From the NCBI GenBank assembly GCA_963748385.1, contig CAVVIQ010000009.1:399896-463895 (forward strand): DNA of 64,000 bases, read 5' to 3'. Positions 1-7,845 of the stretch are shown piece after piece. This DNA is from Rhodoblastus sp963748385 (lineage in GTDB: Bacteria; Pseudomonadota; Alphaproteobacteria; Rhizobiales; Beijerinckiaceae). How positions within the stretch are numbered: position 1 is the first letter of the stretch; each line of letters begins with the position of its first letter. The notes under the pieces are model-generated. The model was not told the DNA's origin. It ran no database searches and saw only the letters and a list, made by a program, of their open reading frames with translations. The position numbers and the translations under genes were made by a program.

Positions 1-630
1 CTGCCGGGAATTCTGGGTTCGCGCTCGACTTTTCTGCGCGGAGGCTTCGGCGGACTGGAAGGCCGCGCCTTGCGCGCCGGCGACGCGCTTCGCTGCGGCG
101 CGGCCCAGGGCGGCGATTTTTTCGCGCCGCCGCTGGTTCATGAGCCGGGCTCGATCCGCTTCATCCCCGGCCCGCAGGACGATCATTTCACGCCCGAGGC
201 GCTGAAAGAATTCATCTCGACGCCATGGCGCGTCGGCGCCGACAGCGACCGCATGGGCCTGCGCCTCGCCGGCCCACGCCTCGCCCACAACGCGAAGGGC
301 GCCAATATCGTCTCCGACGGAGCCACACCCGGCGCGATCCAGGTTCCCGGCGACGGCCAGCCCATCGTCCTGCGCGCCGACTGCCAGACCTCCGGCGGTT
401 ACGCCAAGATCGGCTGCGCGATTTCCGCCGACCTGCCAAAGCTCGCCCATCTCGCCCCGGGCGATTCTCTGGGCTTCACCCCCGTCGATCACGCCCAAGC
501 CGCGGCGGCCCGGCGCCGGGCGCGTGAAATTTCTGAACAGTGGCGCGCGAAGATCGCGCCGGCGGGAATTCCGGATGAGCGGAGATTATGGACCGAAAAT
601 CTGATCGGCGGCGCGACTTCGGGGGACTGA
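1..630 (+). CDS. pxpC: 5-oxoprolinase subunit C, 3' part (biotin-dependent carboxyltransferase-like)
   Basis: The frame is open from base 1, so the gene begins upstream of the window; 209 residues are visible. The first residues, LGSRSTFLRGGFGGLEGR, match the conserved core of the KipA/PxpC family (AHS2 domain), and the later GGYAKIG and GDSLGF segments also fit. PxpC works with PxpA and PxpB in ATP-dependent opening of 5-oxoproline to glutamate in the cytosol. The partner pxpA lies about 37 kb away at 38084-38854 rather than next to it; pxpB may be upstream, outside the window. The family assignment is firm; the substrate is inferred from the family. Confidence 0.88.
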   Translation: MPGILGSRSTFLRGGFGGLEGRALRAGDALRCGAAQGGDFFAPPLVHEPGSIRFIPGPQDDHFTPEALKEFISTPWRVGADSDRMGLRLAGPRLAHNAKGANIVSDGATPGAIQVPGDGQPIVLRADCQTSGGYAKIGCAISADLPKLAHLAPGDSLGFTPVDHAQAAAARRRAREISEQWRAKIAPAGIPDERRLWTENLIGGATSGD

Positions 631-732
631 TCGGTTTCCGAAGGCCGCCGCCCGCTCCGCGAAGCTGGCGGCGTCGCATGTCCGAAAGCGGAGGACCGCC
701 GCGCGGGCGGGGCGGCGGGTCATTCCAAGCGC

Positions 733-771
733 TAAAAAAGAAAAGCCCGGCGCGCCGGCCGGGCTTTCCTA
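733..771 (-). terminator. rho-independent terminator of the phasin gene
   Basis: On the minus strand a GC-rich stem (AAGCCCGG pairing with CCGGGCTT) is followed by a T-rich run (TTTTCTTTTTT). It lies about 90 bases beyond the phasin stop codon. Confidence 0.75.
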
Positions 772-862
772 CTTCGACTGGACGAACTCGACGCTACGCT
801 AACCAACGCCGCCCCGAACCGCGATGCGCCCGAACCGGGACGAAACTGCGCGAATGACGAAC

Positions 863-1204
863 TCAGTGCGCCGCGGTCTTGACCTTGGTCATGGCGCCTT
901 CGACCGGCTTGAACGCTTCCTTGGCGATATTCGCATACATTTCGCCGAGCTTGGTCATTTCGGCGACCAAACCTTCATAGGAAGACTTGGCGTACTCCTG
1001 CTGCAACTGAACCGCCTGATCGAATTTGTTCACGCCGAGGAGCTTTTCGATGAAAGCCGCGCCGCTTTCCATCGACCGTTTCGAATAATCGGTGGTTTCG
1101 GCGGCGATCGCCTGGATCTGCTTCGACATCTCGGTCGCAGCCGTCTGCACGGCTTCGAAATGCTCCTTGCCGAAGTTCTGATATTCCTCGAAGTTGTTGG
1201 CCAT
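863..1204 (-). CDS. phasin family protein
   Basis: Encodes 113 residues beginning MANNFEEYQNFGKEHFEAV. It is an amphipathic, alanine-rich helical protein typical of Phasin_2 proteins, which coat polyhydroxyalkanoate granules and limit their size. The frame stays open upstream, but the ATG at 1204 is preferred because the family begins here and the segment further upstream contains the promoter. The gene is monocistronic, with its own promoter (1278-1305) and terminator (733-771). A PHA role is known for the family; granule location is inferred. Some phasin_2 proteins serve other coating roles. Confidence 0.85.
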   Translation of the reverse strand: MANNFEEYQNFGKEHFEAVQTAATEMSKQIQAIAAETTDYSKRSMESGAAFIEKLLGVNKFDQAVQLQQEYAKSSYEGLVAEMTKLGEMYANIAKEAFKPVEGAMTKVKTAAH

Positions 1205-1277
1205 TTGAACACCTGTCTCACGGGCTGCCGGGCGGCCCGAACCCCAAGCGGCTAGCACTGTCCGCCGCTCATCCTGC

Positions 1278-1305
1278 AATTTATGTGCAATGCACAAATT
1301 GTCAA
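1278..1305 (-). promoter_or_regulatory. phasin promoter with a palindromic operator in the spacer
   Basis: On the minus strand TTGACA (1305-1300) and TAAATT (1283-1278) are separated by 16 bases. The spacer holds a perfect 13-bp palindrome, TGTGCA-N-TGCACA (1284-1296). A second TTGTGC/GTGCAA-like pair lies just upstream of the -35 box (about 1312-1328). TGC-rich palindromes are the known type of target of the PHA-responsive repressor PhaR, so repression released when PHA accumulates is a reasonable inference. Confidence 0.72.
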
Positions 1306-1445
1306 GGGTTTTTGTTGCACCGCACAATTTTCACGATTTCAGTTTCCACGCTTAACCGGCGGGTAACCGCATTCCCTTAAAGTTTGGTCAGGTTCACGTC
1401 ACGACGCCTCGTTTTGCGTCCCGGAAACGGCCATCGGATCATCGT

Positions 1446-3075
1446 ATGTTCAAGCGTCATTCGCGCGTCGGCTTCACCGCCAGAATGCTTCTTTCCGCCC
1501 TCGCCGTCGCCTTCGCCGGCGCGGGATTCTCCACTCCCGCCCAGGCCCGGCGCCACTACCGTCATCATCGCGTGCATCACGCCCACGGCGCTCATCACGC
1601 CCATTTCGCGGTCCGTCACGCCCACCACGGCGGGGGGGTCGCTGTCTCGACCAACGCCGCGATCGTCGTGGACGGGGCGACCGGCCGCGAGCTTTTCGGC
1701 GTCGACGAAAACGCCCTGCGCCATCCGGCCTCGATCACCAAGGTGATGACCCTTTATCTGCTGTTCGAACAGCTGGAACAGGGCCGCCTGCATCTCGGCG
1801 ACGAAATTCCGGTTTCGGCTCACGCCGCCTCTCAGGCGCCCTCCAAGCTCGGCTTGAGGGCCGGATCGTCGATCCGGGTCGAAGACGCCATCAAGGCGAT
1901 CGTGACCAAATCCGCCAACGACATGGCCGTCGCGGTCGCGGAATATATCGGCGGCTCCGAGAGCCGTTTCGCCGAGCAAATGACCGAAAAGGCCCATGCC
2001 CTCGGCATGGCCAGCACGCATTACGCCAACGCCTCGGGCCTGCCGAACCCCGAACAGCTCACCACGGCGCGCGATCTTGCAATCCTCGGCCGCGCGACCC
2101 GGGCCCGCTTCCCCGAATATTTCCACTATTTCTCGCTGCGCGAGGCCTATGTCCGCGGCATGCGCCTCCATAACCACGATCATCTCCTGGGCCGCGTTCC
2201 GGGCGTCGACGGCATGAAGACCGGCTACACCAACGCTTCCGGCTACAACCTGCTCACTTCGGCGAACCACAACGGCCATTACATCGTCGCCGTGGTCATG
2301 GGCGGCCGGACCTGGCGCTCGCGCGACGCCTATATGGAATCGCTGATCGCCAAATATATCCATGAGGGCGGCTCGCCGCGCAGCGCCGCCGATGTCGCCG
2401 AACATGAGGAGCCGGCGCAGGCCGAGCCCGCCGCGGAAGCCGCGCCGGTCGCGCAGGCCGCGCCGCCGGCGGCCGGGCGCGCGCCCCGACCCGCCTTCGT
2501 TTCGGCGCAGTCCCGCGACAGGGACGAAAGCGCCATCGCCACCGCTTCGATCCCCCATCGCCATGGCGCTGCGCGCGCCGCCGACACCGCCGCGGCGACC
2601 AGCGTCCCCACGCCGGTGAGCCATTGGATCGCCGGCCCCTCCGGCGTCTCGGCCCTGCGCGCCGCAACCCGTTTCCGCGCCAATAACGGCGCCTCCGAAA
2701 CGCCGACGCGCGCCAGCCGCGAGCGAATCCGTCCCCGAAACCCGGCGAGAGCCCCGACATTTGGCGAAAGCCGAAGCTCGGTCGGAAGACGACGCCCCCG
2801 CCCCGCGCGCCCTGCCTGAAAAACCCCCGGCGGCCGGCTGGATGATCCAGATCGGCGCCACCGACGACGCCGGCAAGGCCGCGGAACTGCTCGACAAGGC
2901 CAAGGCCAGGCGCGGCGCGCTGCTCGCTTCCGCGAAGCCCTTTACCGAGAAGGTCCAGAAGGGCCATGGGACCATCTATCGCGCCCGTTTCGCCGGGCTC
3001 GAGGAATCGAAGGCGGCAGCCGCCTGCAAGGCGCTGAAACATTCCGGCTTCAGCTGTTTCACGATCAAGGATTGA
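1446..3075 (+). CDS. D-alanyl-D-alanine carboxypeptidase with C-terminal SPOR domain (frameshifted)
   Basis: A peptidase S11 (PBP5/6-like) enzyme that trims the terminal D-Ala of peptidoglycan pentapeptides in the periplasm. The catalytic motifs are all present: SITK (residues 96-99), SAN (156-158) and KTG (258-260). A signal peptide is followed by a very His-rich segment (12 His in residues 38-61). After an Ala/Pro-rich linker the frame closes at 2819, while a SPOR domain (starting GWMIQIGA) continues in the +1 frame to 3075; such S11-SPOR fusions are usual in this order. The switch lies within 2620-2819 and corresponds to one surplus base. Without it the protein would lose its peptidoglycan-binding SPOR tail. 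Confidence 0.88.
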
Positions 3076-3155
3076 TCCGCGCCGGGGAGCGGCCCGCCGT
3101 CTCTCCCCTGCAAGAGGTTTCGCGTTTGTCCGCGTTTTTCGAGTTGAGGAGCGTA

Positions 3156-3872
3156 TCAGCCTTGACGACGCATCAGCCTATCCTTGGCCTGATTGAGCCG
3201 GGCCGCGTCATCCGTCGTCCCCCCGTGATCGGGATGACGTTCCTTCATGAGGCGCCGGTGCGCCCGAACAATCTCCTCCGGGCGCGCGCCCGGTCGAAGA
3301 CCCAGCGTCTGATAAGCTTCCTGCTCGCTCATTTCGCCGCCGCCGCGCCGCCGCGGCCCGCGCCCCCCCGCGTGCGCGTCACCCTCGCCTGCCGCGCCCC
3401 ATCCGGGAAAGCGGCGGTCGAGATAATTGTCCAGCAGTAGAACCGAGTCGGGATCGAAGGCGGCGCAGTCCTCGCGCAGGCGCATGATTTCCTCGCGCGA
3501 CAGGCCGCTCAGCCTCATGCCCGCGAAGCTTCCCGAAAGCACGGCGCCGTCCACGTCGCCGCTGGCGTGGTCGAGCGTCATTTCGAGATAAGCCGTGCGG
3601 ATTCGCGAGACGCCGGGTCCCGGGCGGCGGCGGGCGAAGATCTTGCTCCACGAGAAGCGGTCGCCGCTGAAAAGATAGAAGGACAGCCCGCCCAGTCCGA
3701 TGGCGAGGCTCAGCCGCCCGCGCAACAGCAGGAGCAGCGCCGCCGCCGCCGCGACAACCCCGCCGCCGTTTCGGACATAAACGGCGACCCGCGCCGGCGA
3801 GGCCCGTCCGAGTTCCCGCAGCAGATAGACGCCCAGGATCAGCGTCAGAAGCCCGACCAGCAAAAACGGCAT
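3156..3872 (-). CDS. membrane-anchored DnaJ-domain protein
   Basis: Encodes 238 residues. The N-terminus has two hydrophobic segments (about residues 1-17 and 33-62). The C-terminal 60 residues form a J domain with the HPD tripeptide (KERHPDHGG) needed to stimulate DnaK. A conserved central region (EMTLDHASGDVDGAVLSG) is typical of alphaproteobacterial J-domain membrane proteins. It lies 13 bases downstream of the VWA gene on the same strand, so the two are probably one transcript. It is probably a co-chaperone acting at the inner membrane; the client is unknown. Confidence 0.82.
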   Translation of the reverse strand: MPFLLVGLLTLILGVYLLRELGRASPARVAVYVRNGGGVVAAAAALLLLLRGRLSLAIGLGGLSFYLFSGDRFSWSKIFARRRPGPGVSRIRTAYLEMTLDHASGDVDGAVLSGSFAGMRLSGLSREEIMRLREDCAAFDPDSVLLLDNYLDRRFPGWGAAGEGDAHAGGRGPRRRGGGEMSEQEAYQTLGLRPGARPEEIVRAHRRLMKERHPDHGGTTDDAARLNQAKDRLMRRQG

Positions 3873-3885
3873 ATCGTCTCCAACC

Positions 3886-4614
3886 TTATTTCAACTGGCC
3901 GAGCAGCAGGCGGGCCTCGCGGTCGCCGGCCTCGGCGCGGTCGCGCAAGGCCTTGTGGCCGCCCGCCGCATAGGCGGCCGCCGCCCGCAGCAAGGCGGCG
4001 AGACGGCCGGGCGCGCCGGAATCGAACGTGGCGTAGGCCCCGCCGGTGAGCCGCGCCAGATCCTTGAAACAGGCCGCCGCCGTGGCGTCGCCGCCCTCAT
4101 GGAAGAAAAAGCCTTTCACCCCGAGCAGGCCGAGTTCGCCGGCGATCCGGCCAAGATTGTCGGCCTTTTCCTCCATGGCGTCGCCGACATAGACGAAGGC
4201 CCCCAGCGGCCCCTCGCCACGTTCGGCGCGGATATGGCGCAAGACCCGTCCGATCTGGGTCTGGCCGCCCCTCACCTCGATCTTCGCCATAGCCGCCCCG
4301 AGCCCGGCGCCGTCGCGCATGAAGGCGGAGGCGCGGCATTCGTTGAAGCCGCGAAAATAGACGAGCTGGATGTCAAGCCCGCCGCAGCCGGAGGCGGCGG
4401 CGAACATCTGCCCCTGGACCTGCTGGGCCAGGTCCCAGGTCGGCTGGCGGCTCATGGTGGCGTCGAGCGCGAAAATCAGCCGCCCTCGCCCTGGCTCGCT
4501 CTGGCCCGCAACTCTGGCCGGCGCGCGGCGGATCGCCTCGGCGAAAGCCTCGACCTCCGCACGCCCCGTTCCCGCCAAGGGGTTTTTGCCCTCGTCGCTC
4601 AAAACTTCCTCCAT
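3886..4614 (-). CDS. von Willebrand factor A-like domain protein
   Basis: Encodes 242 residues with a metal-site-like motif FALDATMS (D-x-T-x-S in place of the usual D-x-S-x-S) and a downstream GGQTQIG that can supply the distal MIDAS threonine. No signal peptide is visible, so it is probably cytoplasmic. The ATG at 4614 starts MEEVLSDEG. It pairs with the downstream DnaJ-domain gene. VWA proteins mediate metal-dependent protein-protein contacts; the partner here is not evident. Confidence 0.75.
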   Translation of the reverse strand: MEEVLSDEGKNPLAGTGRAEVEAFAEAIRRAPARVAGQSEPGRGRLIFALDATMSRQPTWDLAQQVQGQMFAAASGCGGLDIQLVYFRGFNECRASAFMRDGAGLGAAMAKIEVRGGQTQIGRVLRHIRAERGEGPLGAFVYVGDAMEEKADNLGRIAGELGLLGVKGFFFHEGGDATAAACFKDLARLTGGAYATFDSGAPGRLAALLRAAAAYAAGGHKALRDRAEAGDREARLLLGQLK

Positions 4615-4693
4615 CGCTCCCGATTAGATGGACGATGCGGCGGCAAAGGCAAGCCCCTCTTCCGCCGGGCTTCCTGCGGGGTTAAAACAGACC

Positions 4694-5116
4694 ATGACGC
4701 TGCATCTTCTCAAACTCTGCGTCGGCGCGGATTCGGTCGCCGATTTGCGCGCCTGGACAAAAATGCGCCGTTCGCGCGGCGCGGGCGTCCACGCCCATGT
4801 CACGAGGATGTTTCCCAAGCGGGCGCAAGAACTGCTCGACGGCGGCTCGCTCTATTGGGTGATCAAGGGCCAGATTTCCGCGCGCCAGAAACTGATCGGC
4901 GTCGAACCCTTCGTCGATTCCGCCGGGGTCAAGCGCTGCGCCCTGCAACTCGACGACGAGGTGATCGCCCTGCGCCCCCGCCCCCATCGCGCCTTCCAGG
5001 GCTGGCGCTATTTCGACCCGGCCGAAGCCCCGCCCGACCTCGATTCCGCCGCGAGCGGCCTTGCTGAAATGCCGGAGGCGCTGCGCCGCGAATTGTCGGC
5101 GCTGAGGCTCATCTAG
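4694..5116 (+). CDS. DUF1489 family protein
   Basis: A 140-residue protein starting MTLHLLKLCVGA, the conserved opening of DUF1489, a family restricted largely to Alphaproteobacteria. The frame is open 66 bases further upstream, but homologous sequence begins at 4694. Conserved blocks include TRMFPKR, GSLYWVIKG and FQGWRYF. No catalytic motif is recognised and the function is unknown. It is divergently oriented to the VWA gene. Confidence 0.8.
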   Translation: MTLHLLKLCVGADSVADLRAWTKMRRSRGAGVHAHVTRMFPKRAQELLDGGSLYWVIKGQISARQKLIGVEPFVDSAGVKRCALQLDDEVIALRPRPHRAFQGWRYFDPAEAPPDLDSAASGLAEMPEALRRELSALRLI

Positions 5117-5450
5117 TGGTGAAAATCACACGCCTGGCGCCCAATGGCCACGACTGGAATCGGCTCGATGCGGCCGTACGACGCAAAGGTCCGGCCGGCG
5201 GCTATCGCCCCCTCAGCGGACGTTCCGGCAGCGAAATGAACCAGCGCTCATGACCCAAGGCGGAAATTCAAGCGGCAAATGAACCGCGACTCCAACCGGC
5301 GGAGGGCCGTTGTTTGCCGAAAGTCTGCTGATGTCAGGTGAGCGGCCGAAACCGACTCATGTCTTTTTCGACGACCGGGAGAGGCATGTCTCCTTCGCGA
5401 CCGGCTCCCTCGCTGCGTGTCGGGCGCCGCATCATGGACTTTTCAAGCCG
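5117..5450. other. intergenic stretch without a supported gene
   Basis: 334 bases between two genes that converge on it. Short open frames exist but show no recognisable protein pattern or ribosome site. No clear terminator is seen. Confidence 0.5.
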
Positions 5451-5897
5451 TCACGGCCCGTCGTTCCGTTTCACGTCTGCCCCATGCGCGCCGCCGCAGC
5501 CCGCGATCGGGCGCACGCAGGCTTCGTTCACCCCGTGGGGGCGGGACGGGAGGCCGATCCATGCGGCGACGAGATCCCGGTCGAAGCCGGCCTCACAGCG
5601 ACCGTCAACCCGCATCAGCGGACGGCGGATCAGCAGTGGGTCCGCGACCATCGCCGCCAAAGCCTCGTCCGGCCCGAAAGCGTCCGGATCGATTTCGCCC
5701 GATTTCACGCGGGGGGAAGAGCGATTGAACCATTCGGCGACCGGTTTCGCGCCGAAGAAAGGGCGCAGGGTCTCTGGCGTCCATGGCCCGGCCAGCAGAT
5801 TTCGCGTGTGGACTTCGTGGCCGAATTCGGCGAGCAGCGCCTTCTGCCGCGCATTGCCGGCGCAGCCGGGCTTTTCGTAAAATTCCACCTTCGCCAT
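5451..5897 (-). CDS. nitrogenase-associated ArsC/Spx-like protein
   Basis: Encodes 148 residues starting MAKVEFYEKPGCAGNARQK. It has the thioredoxin-like ArsC fold signature with a single cysteine in the active-site loop (GCAGN), followed by the usual RPLM and GF-D motifs. It matches the ArsC branch described as nitrogenase-associated protein, commonly found near nif or Mo genes. The ATG at 5897 is chosen because the fold begins there. Its place at the end of a Mo-related gene group supports a link to molybdenum or nitrogenase metabolism; the biochemical role is not established. Confidence 0.78.
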   Translation of the reverse strand: MAKVEFYEKPGCAGNARQKALLAEFGHEVHTRNLLAGPWTPETLRPFFGAKPVAEWFNRSSPRVKSGEIDPDAFGPDEALAAMVADPLLIRRPLMRVDGRCEAGFDRDLVAAWIGLPSRPHGVNEACVRPIAGCGGAHGADVKRNDGP

Positions 5898-6188
5898 GGT
5901 TACGCCCCGACGCGCAATGCATTGCGCTCCACGACAATCCGGCAAGCAAACTTCAGGCCATGGCCTGTGAGCATCCTGCCGGAGCGCAAGGGACGGGCGC
6001 TGATCCGTTCAAAGCTCCAACCGGAACATAGCCCTCGCTATTCGCGCCGTTCTGGCCTGCGAGAATGACTGGAAGCTGATTGCTGCAGAGGCGGCAGGGA
6101 TCGCTGTCGGTCAGCATCTCGGTTCCCGACATTTGCGGGTAATCGAGGCCCTGATCCGATTGCCTGCGCGCTTGGACTTCCGCGCGGC

Positions 6189-6698
6189 TCATTCGGCGCC
6201 AGCGATGGCAAGGAGAATGCTGTCCTTGTCGACATTGCTGATCTGGAGGGTCAGGGGTCCCCTCGTCAGATAAAAACGTACGCTCTTGTGCAAGCCAGGG
6301 CAGTTGGCTTGGCCGGTAAAATCGACTGCATTCATCCGCTCGCCGTTCTGGATGGCGTCGATCCATCCCGCATCTGAAAGCGTTATTTCATACAATCCCG
6401 GCTTTTCGATCGTGGCGAAGGTCAAGACCGCGGCGAAGCTTTGCGGTTTCGGCTCTTTTTGTGGCCGAAGGACAAAGTGGGTATCCGCACCAGGCTTGAG
6501 CGAGACGCGGTAAGCTCGGTCGACCGCCGGCAGAGCCGTTCCGGGGACAATTTCAGGCGGCGTGGATGAAAACCACGCCTTTTCGCGCGCCAAATTCCAT
6601 TTGAACTTATCGCATGTGTTAGCCTCCTGTCCTTTTGCGCTCGCCGATATGGCGCAAACCAAACCAAGCCCGAAAGCGAGGCCAAGATAGCGTTTCAT
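6189..6698 (-). CDS. secreted protein of unknown function
   Basis: Encodes 169 residues. A signal peptide (MKRYLGLAFGLGLVCAISAS, cleavage around residue 22) is followed by a mature domain rich in beta-strand patterns, with two cysteines (in NTCDKF and ANCPGL) that could form a disulphide in the periplasm. A FATIEKPGLYEITLSD-like segment resembles small periplasmic sensor-like proteins annotated only as hypothetical. A ribosome site (GGAGGCGC) precedes the ATG. The function is not recognised. Confidence 0.7.
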   Translation of the reverse strand: MKRYLGLAFGLGLVCAISASAKGQEANTCDKFKWNLAREKAWFSSTPPEIVPGTALPAVDRAYRVSLKPGADTHFVLRPQKEPKPQSFAAVLTFATIEKPGLYEITLSDAGWIDAIQNGERMNAVDFTGQANCPGLHKSVRFYLTRGPLTLQISNVDKDSILLAIAGAE

Positions 6699-6830
6699 GA
6701 GCGCCTCCCGAGAGAGTGCCGTATTGATTGGGTGGAATTAACGGCTGCGAAGGCCATTGTGCAATGACTTTGTATCACAAATTGCGCCCATAATTGTGAG
6801 CGCGGCAGGGAATATTATTCTGCATCCAAC

Positions 6831-6995
6831 TTACACGACGGCGATGATGACGCCTGACGACTTGATTGCGGCGCTCGCGGCCTGGCCGGTCTTTAGACCC
6901 TGTTCCTCCACTGACTCATTGTTGACCACGACTGTTTTAAACCGCGCGAATACCTTAGAAGCCGTTCGACGAAACCGCTCTCGAAACAATACGCC
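6831..6995 (-). pseudogene. remnant of a Mop/TOBE molybdate-binding domain
   Basis: The last ~35 residues of this frame (NNESVEEQGLKTGQAA, then AAIKSSGVIIAVV) match the C-terminal half of a Mop (molbindin/TOBE) domain, which binds molybdate. The N-terminal half expected before them is not recognisable in any frame, and the preceding residues are Arg-rich noise, so the gene looks truncated. It lies downstream of other Mo-related genes on the same strand. Confidence 0.45.
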
Positions 6996-7051
6996 TTCCA
7001 CGCCTCGTGGCAAAAAGTCGCGGCCCTTGGCCGCTCCTTCGGCCCGCGCCG

Positions 7052-7189
7052 TCAATCCTTCCGCCCGTCGTCGCCGCATGGCCAAACTTGAATGGCTTCC
7101 GGGTCGATCCTGGCGCGGCATACGCCATCGGCGGGGCCGGCAGGATCGGCCTGAAGCGTGAGAATCGTATCGCCGATCTGTATCGTCAT
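7052..7189 (-). CDS. 45-residue TOBE-like micro-ORF
   Basis: An ATG at 7189 opens 45 codons encoding MTIQIGDTILTLQADPAG and then RARIDPEAIQVWP. The second motif resembles the strand of TOBE domains at the end of molybdate ABC ATPases. No strong ribosome site is visible. It lies between the inverted-repeat element and the Mop remnant on the Mo-related strand. It may be a real small oxyanion-binding protein or a fragment of a larger decayed gene. Confidence 0.35.
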   Translation of the reverse strand: MTIQIGDTILTLQADPAGPADGVCRARIDPEAIQVWPCGDDGRKD

Positions 7190-7206
7190 TCGGCGCTGGC
7201 CGTCGC

Positions 7207-7310
7207 TGGTCTGTCCCCGGAAAGGTGGTCCGCAAGCCGGTTATCTTTCTGTCCTGCTGCCGGTTCGAAAACCATACTTCAGGGAGGACCACCCTTCCGG
7301 GGACAGACCA
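7207..7310. repeat. 104-bp inverted-repeat (MITE-like) element
   Basis: Two 25-base arms (7207-7231 and 7286-7310) are inverted copies with one mismatch (24/25) around a 54-base loop. The arms begin TGGTCTGTCCCC and end GGGGACAGACCA. The stop codon and last codons of the DUF2478 gene lie inside the right arm and loop, so the element seems to have inserted at that gene's 3' end. No transposase is nearby and no target duplication is obvious. It could also act as a very strong RNA hairpin. Confidence 0.7.
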
Positions 7311-7845
7311 CAGCCGCGCGAGGCAATTCCGACCACCATTGCTCCAAAGCGTCGGCGCTTGCGGCGACGTCGGCCGATAACGCGCCAGCAAAGCGCGCCC
7401 AATCGCCGCGCATGACCGGACTGACCGTGGTGACGATCGGCAGTTCCGCCTCAATCGCCGCGCCGAAGGCGTCGCAAAGGCCTCCGCGCGCGGCTTCGAC
7501 CTTCCCGAATTTGCTCAGGACAACCAGGTCGGCGCCGGCGGCGATGGCGCGTTGTGCGGCGGCGCAGGCTTCGACAAGACCTCCGGGGTCAAGATTGCAA
7601 GCGGTCGAGCCGGATCCGAGGTTTTGCGATATGGAAATGCGCGCGCCGGTTGTGAGATCGAGAACCGACAAAGCCCCGCAGGCGCCACCTTCCGCGTCTT
7701 GCGCGACTTCGATGATTCCGGCGACACGCAGTCCCTGTTCCCGCCGCTTCTCGACGAAATCCGCCAGCAAAGTCTGCCGCGTGGAGCCGGCGACGCCGAC
7801 AATCGCGGCTATTCTCGCGGCCGGAGAAATAGCGGCAAGGTTCAT
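7279..7845 (-). CDS. DUF2478 family protein, probably an NTPase-like Mo-linked factor
   Basis: Encodes 188 residues beginning MNLAAISPAARIAAIVGV. A degenerate P-loop-like stretch (VGVAGSTRQTLL) is followed by conserved family blocks (RVAGIIEV, LSKFGKVEA). DUF2478 genes are commonly found with molybdate transport or nitrogenase genes. The last residues (RKGGPP) and the stop are supplied by the inverted-repeat element, so the natural C-terminus appears replaced; the conserved part seems complete. The start overlaps the end of the upstream YqeB-like gene by 4 bases, indicating translational coupling. Confidence 0.75.
   Translation of the reverse strand: MNLAAISPAARIAAIVGVAGSTRQTLLADFVEKRREQGLRVAGIIEVAQDAEGGACGALSVLDLTTGARISISQNLGSGSTACNLDPGGLVEACAAAQRAIAAGADLVVLSKFGKVEAARGGLCDAFGAAIEAELPIVTTVSPVMRGDWARFAGALSADVAASADALEQWWSELPRAAVVCPRKGGPP

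Noticed and set aside
1377..2975. A 532-codon minus-strand open frame
   Set aside because: Opposite the carboxypeptidase gene, which has all catalytic motifs.
5953..6366. A 137-codon minus-strand frame overlapping the secreted protein gene
   Set aside because: Overlaps a better-supported gene with signal peptide and has no recognisable motif.
6831..7454. A 207-codon minus-strand frame across the inverted-repeat element
   Set aside because: Only its last part resembles a Mop domain; the rest crosses the repeat and the start of DUF2478 in another frame, so it is not one gene.
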